The position numbers and the translations under genes are program-made. Below are positions 62,732 through 64,000 of a stretch of DNA of 64,000 nucleotides, in pieces; the stretch's first letter is position 1; each line of letters opens with the position of its first letter. The notes under the pieces are model-generated. The model was given only the letters and a program-made list of their open reading frames with translations. It ran no database searches and was not told the DNA's origin. This DNA is from Desulfurispirillum indicum S5 (GTDB taxonomy: Bacteria; Chrysiogenota; Chrysiogenetes; Chrysiogenales; Chrysiogenaceae), in contig NC_014836.1 of NCBI RefSeq assembly GCF_000177635.2, forward strand, positions 539,501 to 603,500, read 5' to 3'.

Positions 62732-63304
62732 ATGCATTCAGATATACGTCCTCAGCTCAGAAAACACTACCAAAATGAGCCTTTAAAGCTTCGTCAGCAT
62801 GTGGAGCGGGTGGTGGCGCTTGCCCTGGAACTGGCGTGTGTTCACAGTGTTGATCTGGTAGATGTGGAGACAGCTGCCCTGGGGCACGACCTCTTCCGCT
62901 CCCGCTCCGCAGAATTCTACCGGCAAAAGGCGCGGGAGTACGGCTTGAGCCGCCCGGACTATGAAGAGTTCCCATTGATGTACCACGGACCTCTTGCTGC
63001 AGCCTATATGCGCGAAACCTTTGAGTATCACCACTGGCCTGTTCTACAGGCTGTTGCCGAGCACACCAATCTCAGTGGTCAGTCTGCCCTGAACCCCATT
63101 GCTCAGATTCTTTTTCTGGCAGACAAGCTGGAACCAGGCAAGGGTAAACCCTATCAGGATGAACTTACGGCTCTGGCGCGGCAGAGTCTTCCCGTGGCCG
63201 TTTACCAGCTGTGCGGCCTGATGGCCGACTATATGGCAGGTCAGGGGAGCTTCGCAGTGCCTCACGACTTGCTGGAGGCGCGCCAGGTGCTGGCTGCTCC
63301 ATAA
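62732..63304 (+). CDS. HD-domain phosphohydrolase, YqeK-like
   Basis: The 190-residue product carries an HD metal domain: an early His in LRQHVERV, the HD pair in AALGHDLFRS, the MYHGPLAAAYM block, AVAEHTNLSG and LADKLEPGKG. The latter three are hallmarks of YqeK, which cleaves diadenosine tetraphosphate symmetrically. AGGGA precedes the ATG. YqeK is often beside nadD and rsfS, but not here. The C-terminal AVYQLCGLMADYMAG region fits family length. Confidence 0.82.
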   Translation: MHSDIRPQLRKHYQNEPLKLRQHVERVVALALELACVHSVDLVDVETAALGHDLFRSRSAEFYRQKAREYGLSRPDYEEFPLMYHGPLAAAYMRETFEYHHWPVLQAVAEHTNLSGQSALNPIAQILFLADKLEPGKGKPYQDELTALARQSLPVAVYQLCGLMADYMAGQGSFAVPHDLLEARQVLAAP

Positions 63305-63345
63305 AAAAAGCCCCTGAACCAGGGCTTTCGCACAGATTCAGGGGA
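63303..63345 (-). terminator. Terminator of the cupredoxin operon
   Basis: On the minus strand CCCCTGAA/TTCAGGGG closes a loop containing AAAGCCC, followed by a run of T. It serves the cupredoxin gene; the YqeK-like gene ends in the same interval. Confidence 0.7.
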
Positions 63346-63379
63346 AACAGGAGATCGCTATAATGGCTTGTGGCTTGGG

Positions 63380-63763
63380 CTATTCTACGACCAGTGTCCC
63401 TCGCAGTCTCGTATGGAGAGGGCTGCAGATGACACTGCACACAAAACCGAATTCCCCCTTGCGCTCAGGGGTGAATTCAATGGTCTTCATTTTGCCTGGC
63501 TGAATAACGCCCGCGTCAATACCCAGCTCTCCGATGATGAGTCCGTGGGTGACGTCTTCGCTGATCAGGCGCAGGCGAACCGGCTCTCCCTGCTTGACGA
63601 CGATGCGGCTTGGGGAGTAGCCACCGTTTTCCACGGTGCGAATAATCAGGTCGATGGTGTGGGGTGGCTGGCCGATATTTTTGGCCAGGGTTACGCCGAT
63701 GGGGATGCCGATAACCATCAGGGCTATGGCCGCTGCTGCCAGAATCTCTCGGTACGATTTCAT
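63380..63763 (-). CDS. Membrane-anchored cupredoxin (CoxII-like CuA motif)
   Basis: A 127-residue protein with an N-terminal signal or anchor helix (residues about 6-26) and one cupredoxin fold. The metal ligands are His73 (DVTHG), and Cys109, Cys113 and His117 (CSVICSPLH). This is the CxxxCxxxH pattern of the binuclear CuA site of cytochrome oxidase subunit II. The Met three residues later is Leu here, so the site may be altered or mononuclear. GGGAGGA precedes the ATG. It follows a membrane protein gene, cut by the window edge, 18 bases away. Confidence 0.85.
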   Translation of the reverse strand: MKSYREILAAAAIALMVIGIPIGVTLAKNIGQPPHTIDLIIRTVENGGYSPSRIVVKQGEPVRLRLISEDVTHGLIIGELGIDAGVIQPGKMKTIEFTPERKGEFGFVCSVICSPLHTRLRGTLVVE

Positions 63764-63781
63764 GATTCCTCCCTTTGATGC

Positions 63782-64000
63782 TTACAGGAACAGCCAGAGA
63801 AACAGGCCGGTCACGATGGTCAAAAAAGCGGTTACCGGCAGCAGGAGGCGTATTTTCTGTCCGGCTTCCAGGGGATACTTGGCCAGCAGCCTGGCGCCGG
63901 TGTTATTGGAGAAATACAGACCGACCAGCAGGATCAGGGCCTGGATATAGGGGTAGAAGCTGGTGCCAACGGGCTTCCACTCCAGGTCACGTGTGCCGAA
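63782..64000 (-). CDS. Membrane protein, C-terminal fragment (cut by window end)
   Basis: An open frame reaching the window edge encodes at least 72 residues with two hydrophobic helices (ALILLVGLYF and LLLPVTAFLTIVTGLFLWLF) and ends TAA, 18 bases before the cupredoxin start. It resembles the end of an inner-membrane protein. Its position next to a CuA-type cupredoxin makes a respiratory or copper-handling role possible but not shown. Partial. Confidence 0.55.
   Translation of the reverse strand, partial: FGTRDLEWKPVGTSFYPYIQALILLVGLYFSNNTGARLLAKYPLEAGQKIRLLLPVTAFLTIVTGLFLWLFL

Overview
The window is chromosomal DNA from a Gram-negative bacterium with fairly high GC. It carries an LPS assembly protein (LptD), a signal-peptide porin, lipoproteins and two family-9 (heptosyltransferase-like) glycosyltransferases. 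A hybrid-cluster protein and an NfnAB-type flavoprotein pair point to an anaerobic or microaerobic respiratory life. The tmk-holB-ricT-metG-tatD cluster, several FapA (DUF342) proteins and the mix of families suggest a deltaproteobacterium-like or Chrysiogenota-like organism. That placement is an impression from gene content only.

Layout. 0-13 kb: an HtpX-like protease, a 5'-nucleotidase-type lipoprotein, two tandem FapA proteins, a large transglutaminase/DUF2126 protein and a hemolysin-III membrane protein. 13.2-20.5 kb: a repeat-rich accessory island with five paralogous small coiled-coil genes, all on the minus strand, alternating between two subtypes, with stalks that differ by 7- or 11-residue modules. 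A porin gene sits among them. 20.7-25.6 kb: a lipoprotein, class III-like hcp with a divergent Crp/Fnr regulator and an FNR-like operator, and a periplasmic-sensor PAS-GGDEF protein. 25.7-31.8 kb: tig-clpP-clpX, then a small unknown gene followed by nfnAB. 32-39.4 kb (minus): a second FapA pair, a DUF116 membrane protein, and a run of two glycosyltransferases, def and fmt. 39.4-47.1 kb (plus): an ABC permease with a degenerate ATPase, murI, rph, rdgB, a DUF2628-like protein, mreB, an Rrf2 regulator and an rRNA methyltransferase. 47.2-62.6 kb (minus): an S24-type regulator, lptD, folC, miaB, tsaC/sua5, purE, a MetF-like gene, tatD, metG, ricT, holB, tmk and a cupin-YbaK fusion. 62.7-64 kb: a YqeK-like HD protein, a cupredoxin and a membrane protein cut by the window end.

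Two families of dispersed non-coding elements run through the window. Family A (four copies, about 280-540 bp) is bounded by hairpins and rich in internal inverted repeats. Family B (nine copies, about 122-128 bp) has imperfect 14-bp terminal inverted repeats (CAGGCnnnTGAAAA) and a central hairpin. Comparing copies of A shows B inserted at two different points, each with an empty-site counterpart, so B behaves as a small mobile element. Two B copies touch or form gene ends (transglutaminase and Crp/Fnr).

The best candidates for something undescribed are: the coiled-coil cassette island; the A/B elements and the small ORF shared beside A; an ABC-type protein that has lost every ATPase motif yet stays paired with a permease; and the WbuC-type cupin fused to a YbaK-type deacylase. 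I saw no tRNA, rRNA, CRISPR array, transposase or phage genes.
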